Counted from the stretch's first letter, positions 8,817-17,977 are shown. The stretch: DNA of 64,000 nt from CAZMRF01 sp964568735 (GCA_964568735.1 CAZMRF010000018.1:1-64000); one strand, 5' to 3'. Made by a program: numbers and translations. The notes: generated from the letters alone by a model not told the origin.

Positions 8817-9845
8817 TCAGGACCCCGTGGAGCCCGCTCGGAGCTTCTTGACGGCCGCGAACTCCTCGAGGAGCTTCTTCGCGATCCCGTCCCTGGGTAT
8901 CTTCCCGTCCATGTATGAGGTCCAGATGTACTCGTAGGTGCTCAGGTAGGGGCGGTAGGCCGCGGCGTGGGCGGGTGAGAGCACGCCCGCGTGGACGTGC
9001 TCCCGGTTGACGAACCTCTTGACGAGCTCTCCCGCGTTGTAGGCGACGAGCCCGTGCAGGAAGACCTCGATCTCGTTCCTGTCCGCGGCCTCGGAGCCTC
9101 GCCTTACTTCCTGGAGCACGGTGCCCGCCGAGTAGGATTGCATGGCGTCCAGGATGTGGGTCGCCTCGTGGACCGCGGACTCTGCCAGGGTCGCGGGTGA
9201 GAGGCCGTAGACGCCTATCACCGTGAAGTAGCCCTCGTCCGAGAGGCCCCAGGTCGAAACCCCGCCCGCGCGGATGACGGTGTAGATCACGATCTCCTTG
9301 TCGATGGGCTGGAAGCCCATGAGCTTGATCAACGCGGACCCGACGCGCTCCTCGACCTTAACCCAGCGCTTGAGGGAGCTGATCAGGACCCGATTGACCC
9401 CCATCAGCTCTTCGGAGTAGACCGTCTCCAGATACCTGGGATATGCCGATTCCATGGCCTCCACGAGCATCCGGACCCCGGTAGCCGCCTCGGCATCTTG
9501 AAGAGAAGCCGGGAGCGTCTCGGTGGCCTTGCGGAGCCGAGGCAGATCGGCGCTCGAGGCAAGCCGTTCCTCGAACCACCTGATGACGAGAGGGTTGTCG
9601 ATGATCTTGGCCGCCTGGGCATAGGCGGTCGCCTCGGAGACGAAATCCCCTCCGCTGCCCCCCCGCGGCTTCACGCTCTCGGGTCCGAAGCTCTTCAAGT
9701 AGTAGTGGCACATGATCATTGGATCCGCCTCGAAGCGGAGCTTCGCGGCGGGGGCCGCCGTTGCGGCCGCGCCGCCCGCCTGCTGCGCCACCAGCTCCCC
9801 CGGGGCGAGCATCGCGATCATTGCCAGGGCGTGAACTGCTCTCAT
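8817..9845 (-). CDS. Secreted putative zinc metalloprotease-like protein (HExxH)
   Basis: I do not recognise a named family. The 342-aa product starts with a signal peptide (MRAVHALAMIAMLAPGELVAQQ). Near residue 220 it carries an HEATH sequence in the context ESAVHEATHILDAM, which fits the HExxH zinc-binding helix. A downstream acidic stretch (EAADRNEIEVFLHGL) could supply the third ligand, as in gluzincins. The longer in-frame extension up to 10289 is rejected because the signal peptide marks the ATG at 9845. The AIM24 gene follows immediately. Protease activity is inferred from the motif only. Confidence 0.65.
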   Translation of the reverse strand: MRAVHALAMIAMLAPGELVAQQAGGAAATAAPAAKLRFEADPMIMCHYYLKSFGPESVKPRGGSGGDFVSEATAYAQAAKIIDNPLVIRWFEERLASSADLPRLRKATETLPASLQDAEAATGVRMLVEAMESAYPRYLETVYSEELMGVNRVLISSLKRWVKVEERVGSALIKLMGFQPIDKEIVIYTVIRAGGVSTWGLSDEGYFTVIGVYGLSPATLAESAVHEATHILDAMQSYSAGTVLQEVRRGSEAADRNEIEVFLHGLVAYNAGELVKRFVNREHVHAGVLSPAHAAAYRPYLSTYEYIWTSYMDGKIPRDGIAKKLLEEFAAVKKLRAGSTGS

Positions 9846-9965
9846 CGACCTTGGACCTCCAGGATTCCGTCCGCGCGCCGCCCTCCCTCCGAGGGCCGGG
9901 TCCATGCTAGGACACCCGCGCTCCGCCTGCACTCCAGCCACCCCCGCAGCCGCGAATCGGAGGGT

Positions 9966-10072
9966 GGGCTGAAGGGCCGCCCGAAGCGGACGTCCGGAGG
10001 CCGGCGAAGAGTGTGGGCAGGATCTCGATCGTCTCCGGCCGAAGCCGGGAGCGCAGGGCGGCCCTTCAGCCC
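9966..10072. repeat. Structured intergenic repeat, copy A
   Basis: A 17-bp perfect inverted repeat (arms 9966-9982 and 10056-10072) encloses about 73 bases with a further hairpin (CCGGC-CGAA-GCCGG) near its 3' side. The element shares arm core, flanking GCG-ACGTC-GGAG blocks and a GGAGCGCAGGGCG block with copy B at 59994-60109. The copies differ at paired stem positions (C-G here, T-A there). This copy lies immediately downstream of the stop of the minus-strand glycosyltransferase. No coding potential was seen. Confidence 0.75.
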
Positions 10073-10083
10073 GCACCGTTGCA

Positions 10084-10776
10084 TCAGCGCGGGGCGCTGA
10101 AGCGAAGGCGGACGAGAGTCCAGATCGCCTTGACGCCGTCGACCCAGCGGATCTTCTTGCCTTCCTCGAAGGAGCGGGGCCGGTAGCGGATCGGCACTTC
10201 GACCACACGCCTTCCGCTCCGCATGAGACGGGCCGTGATCTCCTCGCAGAACTCGAAGCCGTCGCATTCGAGCCCCGAGGCGATCGCATCCTCGCGCCTG
10301 AAGACCTTGTAGCACGTGGTCAGGTCGGTGAGGCGTCGCCCGTAGAGCAGGTTGAAGACGAGCGTGAGAAGGCGCCCGCCCCAGTAAAAGGCCCGGTAGG
10401 AGCCGGAGTTCTGCCCGAGGATCCTCGACCCGTAGACGGCGTCGGCCGATCCCGACTTCAGCGGAGCGAGCAGAGCCGGGTAGTCTGCGGGGTCGTACTC
10501 CAGGTCGGCATCCTGCACGAGGATGTAGTCGCCGGTCGCTTCCTGGATGCCGCGCCTCACGGCGGCACCCTTCCCCGCGTTCGCCGGGAGGTTGATGGCG
10601 ACCAGGTCGGGCCCGCGCAGCGTTTCGATCACGCGGGAGGTCCCGTCCACGGAGCCGTCGTTGACGATGACGATCTCGCGCTGCACGTCACCGAGCGGCA
10701 CCCGGCGAACCTCGGCGACGACCTTGGCGAGCGTCTTCTCCTCGTTGTAGGTCGGGATGACGACGCTCAGCTTCAA
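10084..10776 (-). CDS. Glycosyltransferase family 2, DPM1-like, soluble
   Basis: The 230-aa protein resembles polyprenyl-phosphate mannosyl/glucosyltransferases of the DPM1 type. It opens with SVVIPTYNEEKTL, has VNDGSVDGT, and the metal-binding DADLEYDP motif. ADAVYGSR and TTCYKVFRR follow. There are no C-terminal membrane helices, so it is the short soluble form. It probably transfers a sugar from a nucleotide donor to a lipid phosphate at the inner face of the membrane. Its start overlaps the end of carA by 4 bases, implying translational coupling. GT-C type membrane enzymes elsewhere in the window could use its lipid-linked product, which is inference. Confidence 0.88.
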   Translation of the reverse strand: MKLSVVIPTYNEEKTLAKVVAEVRRVPLGDVQREIVIVNDGSVDGTSRVIETLRGPDLVAINLPANAGKGAAVRRGIQEATGDYILVQDADLEYDPADYPALLAPLKSGSADAVYGSRILGQNSGSYRAFYWGGRLLTLVFNLLYGRRLTDLTTCYKVFRREDAIASGLECDGFEFCEEITARLMRSGRRVVEVPIRYRPRSFEEGKKIRWVDGVKAIWTLVRLRFSAPR

Positions 10777-12014
10777 GGATCGCCGCCGGCGGCGCCGTCA
10801 CGGTTCTCCGCGGTCGCCTTCCCCCGATCGCCCTCCTCGCCGACGCCGGAGACCGCGCCCCCGGCCTCGACCATCATCCGGACGAATTCGTCGAAGAGGT
10901 AATGCGCGTCATGGGGCCCGGGGGACGCCTCCGGGTGGTACTGGACCGAGAATGCCGGGAGGCTCCTGTGCCGGAAGCCCTCCACGGTGCCGTCGTTCAG
11001 GTTCACGTGGGTGATCTCGATTTCGGCGCCGAGGCTCTCGGGATCGACCGCGTATCCGTGGTTCTGAGACGTGATCTCCACGCGGCCTGTCCTCAAGTTC
11101 TTGACGGGGTGGTTCACTCCGCGGTGGCCGAACTTCAGCTTGAAGGTCTTCCCGCCCAGGGCCATGGACATCACTTGATGGCCGAGGCAGATGCCGAAGA
11201 TCGGGACGCGGCCCAGGAGCCGTCGCACCATCTCCGCGGGCCCCGCGAGGACGCCTGGATCACCGGGCCCGTTCGAGAGGAAGACGCCGCCGGGAGCGAG
11301 CGCGAGGATCTCGTCGGCCGAGGTCCGCGCCGGGACCACGGTGACCCTGCATCCCGCCGCCGTCAGGCGACGAAGGATGCTCTCCTTCATTCCATAGTCC
11401 ACGGCGACGACGCGGTGACGCGCCGCCTTCCGGTTCCTCGGGGCGCGGGCTGTCCTGCCCTGGCCCGATCCGTCAACCGGCGGAGCCGACCACAACGGGG
11501 GCCCTCCCCCTCTCCATTCGAAGCGGGACTGGCAGGTCACGCGGCCCACGAGATCGATCTCCTCGAGCCGGGGCAGGGCGAGCGCCTTGCGCCTCAGGCT
11601 CTCCGGGCTCATGTCGAGCGCCGAGATCATGCCCCGGAGCACGCCGCCGGATCGGAGGTGCCGCGTGAGCGCCCGGGTGTCCACCTCCGAGAGCGCCGGC
11701 ACCTGGGACTCCTTGAGGTACTGCTGGAGGTCCTTGCGGGCGCGCCACGAGGAGGGAATCTCGCTCGCTTCGCGGACGACGAAACCCTCGACCTGGATCC
11801 GGCGGCTCTCCACGTCGATCTCGTTGACGCCGTAGTTGCCCACCTGCGGGGAGGTCATCGTGACGATCTGCCCCCGGTAGGAGGGATCGGTCAGGACCTC
11901 CTGATACCCGGTCATCGCGGTGTTGAAGACGACCTCGCCTCCCCTCTCGGCGGCGGCCCCGAAGGACCTTCCCCGGAAGACCTTGCCGTCTTCGAGCACG
12001 AGGAGCGCTTCCAT
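10773..12014 (-). CDS. carA: Carbamoyl-phosphate synthase small subunit
   Basis: CarA is the glutamine amidotransferase subunit that feeds ammonia to CarB for pyrimidine and arginine synthesis. The N-terminal CPSase_sm_chain domain (VFNTAMTGYQEVLTDPSY, VGNYGVNEIDVES) precedes the class I GATase domain with the nucleophile Cys in GICLGHQVM and the His/Glu pair in QYHPEAS. A Gly/Arg-rich linker near residues 168-195 and a charged tail make it (413 aa) slightly longer than usual. carB is not adjacent. The start is one base after the aroF stop, and the gene lies in an aroF-carA-glycosyltransferase operon. Confidence 0.96.
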   Translation of the reverse strand: MEALLVLEDGKVFRGRSFGAAAERGGEVVFNTAMTGYQEVLTDPSYRGQIVTMTSPQVGNYGVNEIDVESRRIQVEGFVVREASEIPSSWRARKDLQQYLKESQVPALSEVDTRALTRHLRSGGVLRGMISALDMSPESLRRKALALPRLEEIDLVGRVTCQSRFEWRGGGPPLWSAPPVDGSGQGRTARAPRNRKAARHRVVAVDYGMKESILRRLTAAGCRVTVVPARTSADEILALAPGGVFLSNGPGDPGVLAGPAEMVRRLLGRVPIFGICLGHQVMSMALGGKTFKLKFGHRGVNHPVKNLRTGRVEITSQNHGYAVDPESLGAEIEITHVNLNDGTVEGFRHRSLPAFSVQYHPEASPGPHDAHYLFDEFVRMMVEAGGAVSGVGEEGDRGKATAENRDGAAGGDP

Positions 12015-12015
12015 C

Positions 12016-13029
12016 TCAGATCCTCATCCCGAGCAGCTGGGCGAGCGCGCGAATCTCTCCCATCAGCTGGGCGAACTGCGGCGGCAGGAGGGCCTGCGGC
12101 CCATCCGAGAGAGCGTGCTCCGGGTCGTTGTGGACTTCGATCATCAGCCCGTCGGCCTGCACCGCGACGGCGGCCCTCGCGAGGGGTGCGACTCGGTCCC
12201 GCCGGCCCGTGCCGTGGCTCGGATCCACGATGATCGGGAGGTGGCTCGCCGATCGGACCGCCGGGACGGCCGAGAGGTCGAGCGTGTTGCGCGCGTGCGT
12301 GGAGAAGGTGCGCACCCCCCGCTCGCACAGGACGATCCGCTCGTTGCCCTCCGCGGCGATGTACTCGGCGGACATCAATAGATCGTCCACCGTGGCCGAC
12401 ATGCCTCTCTTGAGAAGGACGGGCCTGTTGGACCTCCCCGCTTTCTTCAACAGAGGGTAGTTCTGCATGTTCCGCGTGCCGATCTGGATCATGTCGGCGT
12501 ACTCGGCCACCATCTCGACCGACTCGGTGTCGAGCACCTCCGTGACCACGGGGAGGCCCGTCTCCTCCCTGGCCCTGGCGAGGATGCGCAGGCCCTCTTC
12601 GCCGAGCCCCTGGAAGGAGTAGGGAGAGGTGCGAGGCTTGAAGGCGCCGCCCCTGAGCAGGTGGGCTCCCGCCTCCTTCACGGCCCGCGCGACGGCGATC
12701 GTCTGCTCCAGCGACTCCACGGCGCAGGGGCCCGCGATCACCACGAAGCTCCCGCCCCCGATCACCCGGCCCGCCACCTCGACCCTCGTATCCTCGGGCT
12801 TCGCCTCGCGGCTGACCAGCTTGAAGGGCTGCGTGACGGGGATGACCGCTTTCACGCTCGGGAGGATCTCGAACTCCGCCGGGTTGAGCGGCTCGCGATT
12901 CCCCGTCACGCCGATGGCGGTCCGCTGGGAGCCCCGGATGGAGTGCGGACGCAGGCCCATACCGCGGATCCGCGCCTCGACACGGGCGACATCCTCCTCG
13001 GACGCGCCCTGATCCATCACGATGAGCAT
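12016..13029 (-). CDS. aroF: 3-deoxy-7-phosphoheptulonate (DAHP) synthase, type I beta
   Basis: This enzyme condenses PEP and erythrose-4-phosphate at the entry of the shikimate pathway. At 337 aa it has the Thermotoga-like form. An N-terminal ferredoxin-like regulatory domain (1-70, MLIVMDQGASEEDVARVEARI) is followed by the KDO8PS-like barrel with IAGPCAVES, LRGGAFKPRTSPYSFQGLG, IQIGTRNMQNYPLLK, LLKRGMSAT and DPSHGTGRRD. The regulatory domain suggests feedback control by an aromatic amino acid. It is the first gene of a three-gene minus-strand unit. Confidence 0.95.
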   Translation of the reverse strand: MLIVMDQGASEEDVARVEARIRGMGLRPHSIRGSQRTAIGVTGNREPLNPAEFEILPSVKAVIPVTQPFKLVSREAKPEDTRVEVAGRVIGGGSFVVIAGPCAVESLEQTIAVARAVKEAGAHLLRGGAFKPRTSPYSFQGLGEEGLRILARAREETGLPVVTEVLDTESVEMVAEYADMIQIGTRNMQNYPLLKKAGRSNRPVLLKRGMSATVDDLLMSAEYIAAEGNERIVLCERGVRTFSTHARNTLDLSAVPAVRSASHLPIIVDPSHGTGRRDRVAPLARAAVAVQADGLMIEVHNDPEHALSDGPQALLPPQFAQLMGEIRALAQLLGMRI

Positions 13030-13241
13030 GCGGGGACCCCCTGAGGAGGATGTACCGCCCGGGAAGCCTGGAAGGTCGCGGCATCTTACCGTCGCGCCGT
13101 GTCCCCATCAAGAACGCGGGCCCTCGGCCCGCCCGTGGGGGCGCCGCCCGGCGCGGAGCACCGCGAGGCCGCCATCTGGCTATACTGAGGGCCTCGGCCC
13201 GCGAGCCACGTCGCGGAGACCGGCACCCAGGAGACCCATTC

Positions 13242-13622
13242 ATGGAACTCAGCGAACTCGAAAAGAAGACCGTCATCGAGCTGCGGGAGATGGCGGCCGC
13301 GTACGATGATCTCGAGGGCGTCTCGGGAAGGAAGAAGGAAGACCTCATCGACGCGCTCTGCGCGAAGCTGGGGATCGAGAAGAAGAAGGCCCTGCCCACC
13401 GGGATCGGCCGCCGCGCGCTCAAGCATAAGATCCGCGGCCTGAAGAAGCGGCGCGATGAGGCTCTGTCCGCCCACGACGCGAAGGCCCTGAAGCGTGCGC
13501 GCACCCTCATGCGCAGGACGAAGCACCGCCTGCGCGACGTCGTCGAGCATGCCGCCAAGGTCAAGGCGGCCTCGGATGCGAAGGCGAAGAAGGACGCTGC
13601 CGCAGCGGCGCCGGCCTCCTGA
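13242..13622 (+). CDS. Small Rho_N-domain-like basic protein
   Basis: The 126-aa product begins MELSELEKKTVIELREMAAAYDD and resembles the Rho N-terminal/SAP-like helical fold (LSELEKKTVIELREMA...KKEDLIDALC). A Lys/Arg-rich helical region follows (residues 50-105) and then an Ala/Lys-rich tail. The composition suggests nucleic-acid binding. Its function is unknown. GGAGA lies about 8 bases before the ATG at 13242. An upstream in-frame start at 13050 gives an unlikely Arg-rich extension. A TATACT box at 13181-13186 may be its -10. Confidence 0.7.
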   Translation: MELSELEKKTVIELREMAAAYDDLEGVSGRKKEDLIDALCAKLGIEKKKALPTGIGRRALKHKIRGLKKRRDEALSAHDAKALKRARTLMRRTKHRLRDVVEHAAKVKAASDAKAKKDAAAAAPAS

Positions 13623-13637
13623 GGCGTGGCCGGAGGC

Positions 13638-14435
13638 ATGTCGAACCCAGGCTCCGAGCGCCGGAGTGCGCGGTGCCTCGCCGCGGCCGCCGCCATCCTC
13701 CTCCTGCCGGCGGCCGCTCCCGCCTCCGCCGTCGAGCCGAACATCTACCTCCACCCGGCCGTCTGGTTCGCCAACCTCACGGGTGACGGCGAGACGGGCC
13801 ACGGCGGAGGAATGAGGGAATTCGACGTGGACGAGACGCTCGGACTCAACACCGACGAGACGGTCCCCTCCTTTGACGGCTTCGTCCGCTCGGGCAAGAG
13901 CCGCTTCATCCTGAGCTGGAACCACGGAGGCTACGACGGGGACAACCGCCTCGACGACGATCTCGATTTCAAGGGCACCACCTTCCCCTCCGGCGGCAAG
14001 CTCAAGAGCGAAGTGGACTACGACCGCCGGCGCGTTCTCTACGGGCGCCCCATGGTGGACATGAAGCGCTCGGCGGTGGGCTTCCTCATCGGCATCGAGG
14101 CCTACGACATCGATTCCCATCTCATGATGAAGGGCACGGGCCGGGCCTCCGCAAGCCTCGACTCGAAGATCCCGATCGTCGGCGCCTCCTACACCTTCCA
14201 CCCGACTCCCGGCGTGCGCCTCTACGCCGAGGCGACGGGCTCCTCGTGGGAGCGGGGCGGCATCGACTCCAAGCTCCTCGACGCCTACGGCGGTGCCGAG
14301 TACACCTTCCTGGCGCAGGCCCTCGCCATTTCGATCGGCTACCGCTACAGCTTCCTCGACGGCGAGGAGAAAGACTCCGAGAAATTCAATTTCAGGCAGG
14401 AGGGCGTCTTCGCGGGGCTGGCCCTCAAGCTCTGA
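13638..14435 (+). CDS. Putative outer-membrane beta-barrel protein
   Basis: The 265-aa product has a signal peptide (SARCLAAAAAILLLPAAAPASA). Alternating aromatic/hydrophobic strands follow, and the protein ends in the strand QEGVFAGLALKL. Its pattern resembles small OmpA/OmpW-like barrels of about 8-10 strands, such as VGASYTFHP, VRLYAEATGSSW, LAISIGYRYSFL. A GTG at 13626 would add four residues, and neither start has an ideal ribosome site. It follows the Rho_N-like gene by a few bases. I cannot assign a substrate. Confidence 0.6.
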   Translation: MSNPGSERRSARCLAAAAAILLLPAAAPASAVEPNIYLHPAVWFANLTGDGETGHGGGMREFDVDETLGLNTDETVPSFDGFVRSGKSRFILSWNHGGYDGDNRLDDDLDFKGTTFPSGGKLKSEVDYDRRRVLYGRPMVDMKRSAVGFLIGIEAYDIDSHLMMKGTGRASASLDSKIPIVGASYTFHPTPGVRLYAEATGSSWERGGIDSKLLDAYGGAEYTFLAQALAISIGYRYSFLDGEEKDSEKFNFRQEGVFAGLALKL

Positions 14436-14440
14436 ACGCC

Positions 14441-14469
14441 AGAATCCCTGGTGCATCGAGCACCGCGCG
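14441..14469. repeat. 29-base hairpin repeat, copy 1 (possible bidirectional terminator)
   Basis: The element contains GGTGC-ATCGA-GCACC, a 5-bp stem with a 5-base loop, in a 29-base block. The same block recurs at 40994-41022 with one mismatch. Both copies lie in short gaps between convergent genes, directly after the plus-strand stop, so transcription termination from both sides is a likely role. Confidence 0.7.
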
Positions 14470-14473
14470 CCGC

Positions 14474-17400
14474 TCAGCGGCCCAGGAACCGCAGCTCCGA
14501 GACGGTCAGCGAGACCGAGCCGAAGTCCTCCTCCACTTTTCCCTTCAGGACGTAGGGGCGGGTGTACGAGAGCATGTGGCAGAACTTCCCGTAGGCCTCG
14601 GGAAAGAAGGTCGTCTCGTAGAGCGCCGTGGTGTCCTCGAAGGAGACGAACTCCATGGGCTCCCCCTTCCGCGTGTCCACCACCTTGCCGGTGACCAGCC
14701 AGCCCACGGCCGTCACCTTCCGCCCCGCGTGGCTCCTGAGATCCTTCCCCGCCACCACGCCCGGGATCCGGCCGATCGCCTCCCTGTAGAGCGTGAGGGG
14801 ATGGCGGCTGATCAGGAAGCCCAGCGTCGCGATCTCGTCCGAGAGGATCTTGCGGGGGTCGTAGTCGCCGATGCCGCCCGGCGCCGGAGGCACCGCCTCG
14901 GCGAGCGTCTCCGCGAAGAGAGGGGCTCCGTGCCGCTTCGAGATCTGCGCGTTGCTCGCGGCCGCGGCCCTCACGGCGAGGAGCCTCCCCGCTCCGGCAG
15001 CCGGCCCCCTCCTGCGCCCGGCCCCTCCGGGGCGCAGCTCTCCCGCGCGGGGGGATCCCGCGGCTTCCGGCAGGCGGCCGCCGTTCCAGAGGGCCCACCG
15101 CCACATCAATTCGGGCCGGCTCCGCCCTCCCGCGATGGAGTCGAAGGCCCCCGCCAGGATCAGCAGCCTCGCGTCGGCCGGATCGATCTCCGCGCGGGCG
15201 AGGAAGTCCTCGAGCGACCGGTAGGGTCCCTCCCTCCTGCCCTCCAGCACCGCCTCGCGCGAGGCCTCCTTCATCTTCTGGATCTGCATGAGCCCCACCC
15301 GGACCGAGCCGTTGCAGCCGGTGTAGGGGATCCCGCTGGCGTTGACGTCCGGCGGGAGGATCGTGAGCCCCATCCTGCGGCTCTCGGAGATGTAGGCGAA
15401 GGTGGAGTAGTAGCCGCCCTGGTTCGAGATGACCGCGGCCATGAACTCCGCCGGGTAGTGGGCCCTGAGGTAGGCCGACTTGAAGGAGACCAGGGCATAG
15501 GAGGCGGAGTGGGGCTTGCAGAAGGAGTAGCCCCCGAACGACAGGATCATCTCCCAGACGGCCTCCGCCACGCCGCGCTCGAAGCCCCGCGCGGCGGCCC
15601 CGGCGTGGAAGCGCTGGCGGTAGTCGGCCAGCCTCTTCTCCTTGTGCTTCTTCGAGAGGACCTTGCGCAGGTCGTCGGCCGAGGCCGCGTCGAAGCCGGC
15701 CATGGCGATGGCCACCTTGGCCACGTCCTCCTGGTAGACCATGATCCCGAAGGTCTCGGGCATCAGGTCGTCCAGGAGCGGGTGGATCGAGCGGTAGGCC
15801 TCCCCGCGCAGCCGCCTCACGTACTCGCGGATGTAGGCGTTGGCCGCGGGGCGGATGATGCTGGAGTGGACGACCAGCCGCTCGAAGTCCCCCGTGAGCG
15901 TTTTTTCCTGGAGCTGCCTCATGGCCGGCGACTCGACGTAGAAGACGCCCACCGTGTCGCCCCGGCGAATCAGCTCCCGCGCCCGGAGATCCTCCAGAGG
16001 GTTGAACCGGTCGTAGGCGATGGCGACGCCGTGGTGCTCCTCAACCGAAGCCAGCGTGTCGCGGATCACGGCCAGGGAGCGGTTGCCCAGCAGATCGATC
16101 TTGACCAGCCCGGCGTCCTCGGTCTGGTCCTTCTCCCAGTGGATCACGTTGACGCCCTTGGCCGAGGGCTGGATGGGAACGTGGTTCCAGATCGCGTCCG
16201 GGACGATCACGACCCCGCCGCAGTGGACCGACAGGTGCCTGGGGCGGCCCTCCAGCCGGGAGGCCCAGCGAAGGATGTCGGGCCAGGGGCGCTCCAGCCG
16301 GACGTCCTTGAAGAGGGGGTGGAGGCGGATCATCTCTTCCGCCGATCCGGCGGCCCAGAAGCGGCCGAGCCGCTTCGTGACGGCGGCGATCTCGTCCTCG
16401 GGCAGCCCGTAGACCTTGGCCACCTCCCTCACCGAGGCGCGGCCGCGGAAGCACAGGTGGTTGCAGACCATGGCGGCCCGCTCCTCCCCGTAGACGGAGA
16501 GCACGTGCGCGATGACGTCGTCGCGCTCGTCCCAGGCGAAGTCCACGTCGATGTCGGGAGGATCGACGCGCCCCATGTTCAGGAAGCGATCGAAGTACAG
16601 GTCGTAGCGCACCGGATCCACGTGGGTGATCCCCAGCGCATAGGAGACCAGGCTGGCCGCCGCCGAGCCCCGGCCACAGGTTCTGGGTGAGCGCGTCACG
16701 ATGTCGGCCACGACCAGGAAGTACTCGGCGAAGCCCTTCGCGCGGATGATCCCGAGCTCGCGGTCCAGCCTCTCCTGGACGGGCCGCGTGATCGCCCCGT
16801 AGCGCCGGATCGATCCCTCGTACGATCGCTTCTTCAAGATCTCGAAGGCCTCTTCCCGGGAGACATCCCCCTCGGCAAGCCGGTAGGACGGGAAGACGAC
16901 GGGGCCCCACGGGGCCTCGCTCATCACGCAGTCGGCGGCCACGCGGGAGGCGGCCTCCACGGCGCCGCCCAGGTCGGGGAGGTGGGCGCGCAGTGTCGCC
17001 TCGTCCATGAGCCAGGAGCTTTCCGGGAGGCACTCCCGCGCGGAGAGCCGGCTGCCCTTCGTGTTGGCGTCGATGGCCCTCAGGAGCCTGTGCTGCACGT
17101 GGCCTTCCGGATCGACGAAGAAGGAGTCGGGCGCGGCGACCAGGAGCGTGCCCGAACGGTGCGCCCACTCCGCCGCCCGCTGGTGCGATCCACCGGGAGC
17201 GATCAGGAGCGCCAGGCGATCTCCCCCCGATCCCCGGCGGAGGCTCTCCGCGAGAGCGAGCCCCGCTTCCTCCCCCGCTCCCCCGCAGGGGATCAGGACC
17301 CAGAGCCCCTCGCGATCCTCGAGGAGCGCGTCGCGCAGTGAGAAGGCAACGGGCAGCGTGACGGATCCCACCATCCGCCCCCCTCCGGGCCAGGAGCGGG

Positions 17401-17977
17401 CCCCGTTGCCGCCTCCTTTCTCCTCCAGCAGCCCCGCGCCAACGCCTGTATTCCCTCGGCCGCGCGCGGCAGCAGTTCCGCGCACGCCTCCCGGGACGGC
17501 TCCCCGAGACACCCGCTCCCGCGCCTTTGCCTCCGCCGCCTTCGCCACGCCGGGCACGCCTCGGCACAGGTGGTACTCCGAGATGATCCGGCAGAGGCGC
17601 CGGTAGCCCTTCGCGCTTGCCGCCAGGAGGATCGCGCGCTCGGCCCAGGGCGCACCGTTGTGTTCCTCCCGGGAGCCGCCGGCGCGGACTCGTGCGGGCT
17701 CCGTCGCCGATCCGGGCGCCACACCCCTCTCCACCCACAGGTCGGCGCCGATGATCGGGGTCAGGCCGTGATCGAGCGCCACCTCCCGGAAGTGGACGGC
17801 GATGTAGAGGGCGTTCACGTCGGTGAGGGCGATGGCGCCGGCGCCGCGTGCCGCCGCCGCGGCGCAGATCGCCTCCACCGGATCCACGCCTCGCATCAGG
17901 GAGTAGTCCGAGTGGACGGCCAGGAGGGCGTACTCGCCTCCGCCCCTCCGTCCGGGATCGGCCGCCATCACAACCAT
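14474..17977 (-). CDS. dnaE2: Error-prone DNA polymerase III alpha subunit DnaE2 (ImuC)
   Basis: The 1167-aa C-family polymerase is the catalytic part of the ImuB/DnaE2 translesion system, which bypasses DNA damage at the cost of mutation. An N-terminal PHP domain (LLAVHSDYSLMRG) is followed by the palm with PDIDVDFAWDERD near residue 475, holding two catalytic Asp. Finger regions follow (VKIDLLGNRSLAVI, PETFGIMVYQEDV, GGYSFCKPHSASYA). The C-terminal OB domain (AVGWLVTGKVVDTRKGEPMEFVSFED) is typical of DnaE2. Residues 130-200 hold a low-complexity insert. Its start overlaps the end of imuB by 10 bases. No imuA or lexA is adjacent. Confidence 0.92.
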   Translation of the reverse strand: MVVMAADPGRRGGGEYALLAVHSDYSLMRGVDPVEAICAAAAARGAGAIALTDVNALYIAVHFREVALDHGLTPIIGADLWVERGVAPGSATEPARVRAGGSREEHNGAPWAERAILLAASAKGYRRLCRIISEYHLCRGVPGVAKAAEAKARERVSRGAVPGGVRGTAAARGRGNTGVGAGLLEEKGGGNGARSWPGGGRMVGSVTLPVAFSLRDALLEDREGLWVLIPCGGAGEEAGLALAESLRRGSGGDRLALLIAPGGSHQRAAEWAHRSGTLLVAAPDSFFVDPEGHVQHRLLRAIDANTKGSRLSARECLPESSWLMDEATLRAHLPDLGGAVEAASRVAADCVMSEAPWGPVVFPSYRLAEGDVSREEAFEILKKRSYEGSIRRYGAITRPVQERLDRELGIIRAKGFAEYFLVVADIVTRSPRTCGRGSAAASLVSYALGITHVDPVRYDLYFDRFLNMGRVDPPDIDVDFAWDERDDVIAHVLSVYGEERAAMVCNHLCFRGRASVREVAKVYGLPEDEIAAVTKRLGRFWAAGSAEEMIRLHPLFKDVRLERPWPDILRWASRLEGRPRHLSVHCGGVVIVPDAIWNHVPIQPSAKGVNVIHWEKDQTEDAGLVKIDLLGNRSLAVIRDTLASVEEHHGVAIAYDRFNPLEDLRARELIRRGDTVGVFYVESPAMRQLQEKTLTGDFERLVVHSSIIRPAANAYIREYVRRLRGEAYRSIHPLLDDLMPETFGIMVYQEDVAKVAIAMAGFDAASADDLRKVLSKKHKEKRLADYRQRFHAGAAARGFERGVAEAVWEMILSFGGYSFCKPHSASYALVSFKSAYLRAHYPAEFMAAVISNQGGYYSTFAYISESRRMGLTILPPDVNASGIPYTGCNGSVRVGLMQIQKMKEASREAVLEGRREGPYRSLEDFLARAEIDPADARLLILAGAFDSIAGGRSRPELMWRWALWNGGRLPEAAGSPRAGELRPGGAGRRRGPAAGAGRLLAVRAAAASNAQISKRHGAPLFAETLAEAVPPAPGGIGDYDPRKILSDEIATLGFLISRHPLTLYREAIGRIPGVVAGKDLRSHAGRKVTAVGWLVTGKVVDTRKGEPMEFVSFEDTTALYETTFFPEAYGKFCHMLSYTRPYVLKGKVEEDFGSVSLTVSELRFLGR

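Noticed and set aside
9966..10072. Integron attC site as explanation of the structured repeat
   Set aside because: The R' and R'' core boxes (GTTRRRY/RYYYAAC) are missing, and no integrase or cassette array is present.
8817..10289. 490-aa version of the metalloprotease-like protein
   Set aside because: The extra N-terminal part is Arg/Ser-rich, overlaps the glycosyltransferase gene and the structured repeat, and precedes a clear signal peptide at 9845.
14246..16690. 814-codon plus-strand open frame opposite dnaE2
   Set aside because: It is antisense to a clearly conserved polymerase. Its protein is Arg/Gly/His-rich with no domain, as expected from a high-GC shadow frame.
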